Shown here one piece after another: positions 62,783-64,000 of a DNA stretch of 64,000 nucleotides. Numbering within the stretch: the stretch's first letter is position 1; every line of letters begins with the position of its first letter. The notes under the pieces were generated by a model. The model searched no databases, was not told the origin of the DNA, and saw nothing but the letters and a program-made list of their open reading frames with translations. Made by a program: the position numbers and the translations under genes. Source of the stretch: Rhizobacter sp. Root1238 (GTDB lineage: Bacteria > Pseudomonadota > Gammaproteobacteria > Burkholderiales > Burkholderiaceae_C); NCBI RefSeq assembly GCF_001425825.1, contig NZ_LMDM01000045.1, positions 1 to 64,000 of the forward strand, written 5' to 3'.

Positions 62783-63655
62783 ATGCAACGAGACGCCTTT
62801 CTTCGTGCCTGGACCGTCCCGCAAGTGCCCCCGCCCGGGCCGGAGGACGAACCGACCGCGCACCGCCTGCGCTACCGCAGCGTGTGGATCTCGGACCTGC
62901 ACCTGGGCACGCCCGGCTGCCGCGCCGATGCGCTGCTCGATTTCCTGCGCCACGTCGAGAGCGACACGCTGTTCCTGGTCGGCGACATCGTCGACGGCTG
63001 GCAGCTGCGGCGCCACTGGTACTGGCCGCAGTCGCACAACGACGTGGTGCAGAAGCTGCTGCGCAAGGCGCGCAAGGGCACGCGCGTCGTCTTCGTCCCC
63101 GGCAACCACGACGAGTTCGCGCGCCGCTACGTCGGGCACGAGTTCGGCGGCATCGAGGTCGCCGACGAGTGGGTGCACGAGACGGCCGACGGCCGCCGGC
63201 TGTGGATCCTGCACGGCGACCTGTTCGACGGCGTCATCCAGTGCGCCAAGTGGCTGGCTCACGTCGGCGATACGCTCTACGAGTTCACGCTGAAGCTGAA
63301 CCGCCACCTCAACTCGCTGCGCGCGCGCATGGGCCTGCCGTACTGGAGCCTGTCGAAGTACCTGAAGCTGAAGGTCAAACGGGCCGTCAGCTTCATCGGC
63401 GATTTCGAGAACGCGGTCGCCCGCGAGGCGCGCCGCCGCGGCATGCACGGCGTCGTCTGCGGGCACATCCACCATGCCGAGCTGCGCGAGATCGACGGGA
63501 TCACCTATGCGAACGACGGCGACTGGGTCGAGAGCCTGACCGCGCTGGTCGAGCATGCGGACGGGCGGCTCGAGATCATCGACTGGGCGCAGCAGCTGCG
63601 CGACCGCGAGTCGCAGGCGGCGGCGACCGCGCCCGCCGTCGCGGAGGCCGCATGA
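62783..63655 (+). CDS. LpxH-like metallophosphoesterase (UDP-2,3-diacylglucosamine diphosphatase family)
   Basis: A 290-residue calcineurin-type phosphoesterase. The metal-site motifs are ISDLHLGTPG, FLVGDIVDGW, VFVPGNHDE, and HGDLFDG and CGHIHHAE. It resembles the COG2908 group related to LpxH, which cleaves UDP-2,3-diacylglucosamine in lipid A synthesis, but this longer subgroup commonly lies beside a glycosyltransferase and its substrate is less sure. The start at 62783 follows a weak site. Its stop overlaps the next gene start (ATGA). Confidence 0.9.
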   Translation: MQRDAFLRAWTVPQVPPPGPEDEPTAHRLRYRSVWISDLHLGTPGCRADALLDFLRHVESDTLFLVGDIVDGWQLRRHWYWPQSHNDVVQKLLRKARKGTRVVFVPGNHDEFARRYVGHEFGGIEVADEWVHETADGRRLWILHGDLFDGVIQCAKWLAHVGDTLYEFTLKLNRHLNSLRARMGLPYWSLSKYLKLKVKRAVSFIGDFENAVAREARRRGMHGVVCGHIHHAELREIDGITYANDGDWVESLTALVEHADGRLEIIDWAQQLRDRESQAAATAPAVAEAA

Positions 63656-64000
63656 GGATCCTGCTGGTCACCGATGCGTGGAAGCCGCAGGTCAACGGCG
63701 TCGTCACGACGCTGGTCGAGCTGCAGCAGGGGCTGACCGCGCTCGGCCACGAGGTGCTGATGATCGAGCCGTCGGGCTTCAAGCGCTTCGCCTGCCCGGG
63801 CTACCGCGAGATCGAACTCGCGTGGCGGCCGGGGCGCGAGGTGGCACGGCGCATCGACGATGCCGCGCTGCACGATGGTGGCATCGATGCGATCCACATC
63901 GCGACCGAAGGCCCGCTCGGCGGCGCCGCGCGTGCGCACTGCATCCGGCGCGGGCTGGCGTTCACGACGGCGTTCCACACCCGCTTCCCCGAGATCCTGG
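63652..64000 (+). CDS. Glycosyltransferase family 4-type protein (N-terminal part, cut by window end)
   Basis: The first 116 codons of a glycosyltransferase. It begins MRILLVTDAWKPQVNGVVTT, the N-terminal Rossmann pattern of GT4 enzymes, and continues LQQGLTALGHEVLMIEP, then IHIATEGPLGGAARAHCIRRG and FTTAFHTRFPEIL. GT4 members of this kind transfer sugar or mannose to lipid acceptors. It is coupled to the LpxH-like gene (4-base ATGA overlap), so the pair may modify an envelope lipid. The C-terminal half is outside the window. Confidence 0.9.
   Translation, partial: MRILLVTDAWKPQVNGVVTTLVELQQGLTALGHEVLMIEPSGFKRFACPGYREIELAWRPGREVARRIDDAALHDGGIDAIHIATEGPLGGAARAHCIRRGLAFTTAFHTRFPEIL

Overview
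The window is very G+C-rich chromosomal DNA with codon use typical of the Burkholderiales. Gene content and family resemblance suggest the Rubrivivax/Leptothrix/Piscinibacter side of that order; this is inference, as there is no rRNA to anchor it. About 56 protein genes, one tRNA-Thr, several operator candidates and terminators, and three copies of a large structured repeat are supported. I saw no transposase, integrase, phage gene, CRISPR array or plasmid origin. The right end cuts a glycosyltransferase gene and the left end cuts a copy of the repeat.

Layout. 0-9 kb: a MalT-like ATP-dependent LuxR regulator divergent from a secreted beta-propeller/di-heme cytochrome, an AhpD-like protein divergent from an AraC regulator, a macro-domain protein and a DUF899 thioredoxin-like protein. 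9-15 kb: a quinone oxidoreductase with a divergent LysR regulator, an unrecognised 725-residue protein with faint ADP-ribosyltransferase-like features, and a TetR/MFS drug-efflux pair with a clear operator. 15.3 kb: a complete copy of the structured repeat. 15.6-19.7 kb: an outer-membrane barrel and a small protein behind a LexA-type box, then an AmpR-like regulator divergent from a class A beta-lactamase. 19.6-28.7 kb: two signalling modules built on YfiR plus a membrane sensor (one GGDEF-EAL, one TonB-receptor/hybrid-kinase), with a secreted beta-1,3-glucanase between them. 28.8-32.8 kb: a short-chain dehydrogenase, an FMN reductase, a small secreted protein with three LIGRT repeats, a chemoreceptor and tRNA-Thr.

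32.8-39.3 kb is a tightly coupled housekeeping run on the minus strand: alpha/beta hydrolase, prfB with its programmed frameshift, a HAD phosphatase, pepN and fbp. 39.3-46.7 kb holds the most unusual locus. An operon encodes a SLOG-like nucleotide-sensor protein, a membrane TIR-TPR protein, a 128-residue protein and a 53-residue peptide with a double-glycine leader; the last two share their C-terminal tail. Facing it is a large winged-helix/ATPase/TPR regulator. The same three-part TTCAG direct repeat, with identical 10 and 11 bp spacing, lies upstream of the SLOG-TIR operon and beside the regulator, which suggests one regulon.

46.8-64 kb returns to ordinary metabolism: acetyltransferase, acyl-CoA synthetase, aldo-keto reductase, thioredoxin-like protein, epoxide-hydrolase-like protein, YbaK, PlsY with a histidine-rich tail, RidA, HemP behind a Fur-like box, and a second chemoreceptor. 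A third repeat copy at 56.1 kb follows, then YciO/Sua5, an EamA transporter, a PHP phosphatase, a sugar dehydrogenase, RecJ, a phosphoglycerate-mutase-like protein, an LpxH-like phosphoesterase and the glycosyltransferase start. The three repeat copies keep their base pairing while the arm sequences change, so they appear to be selected for structure.
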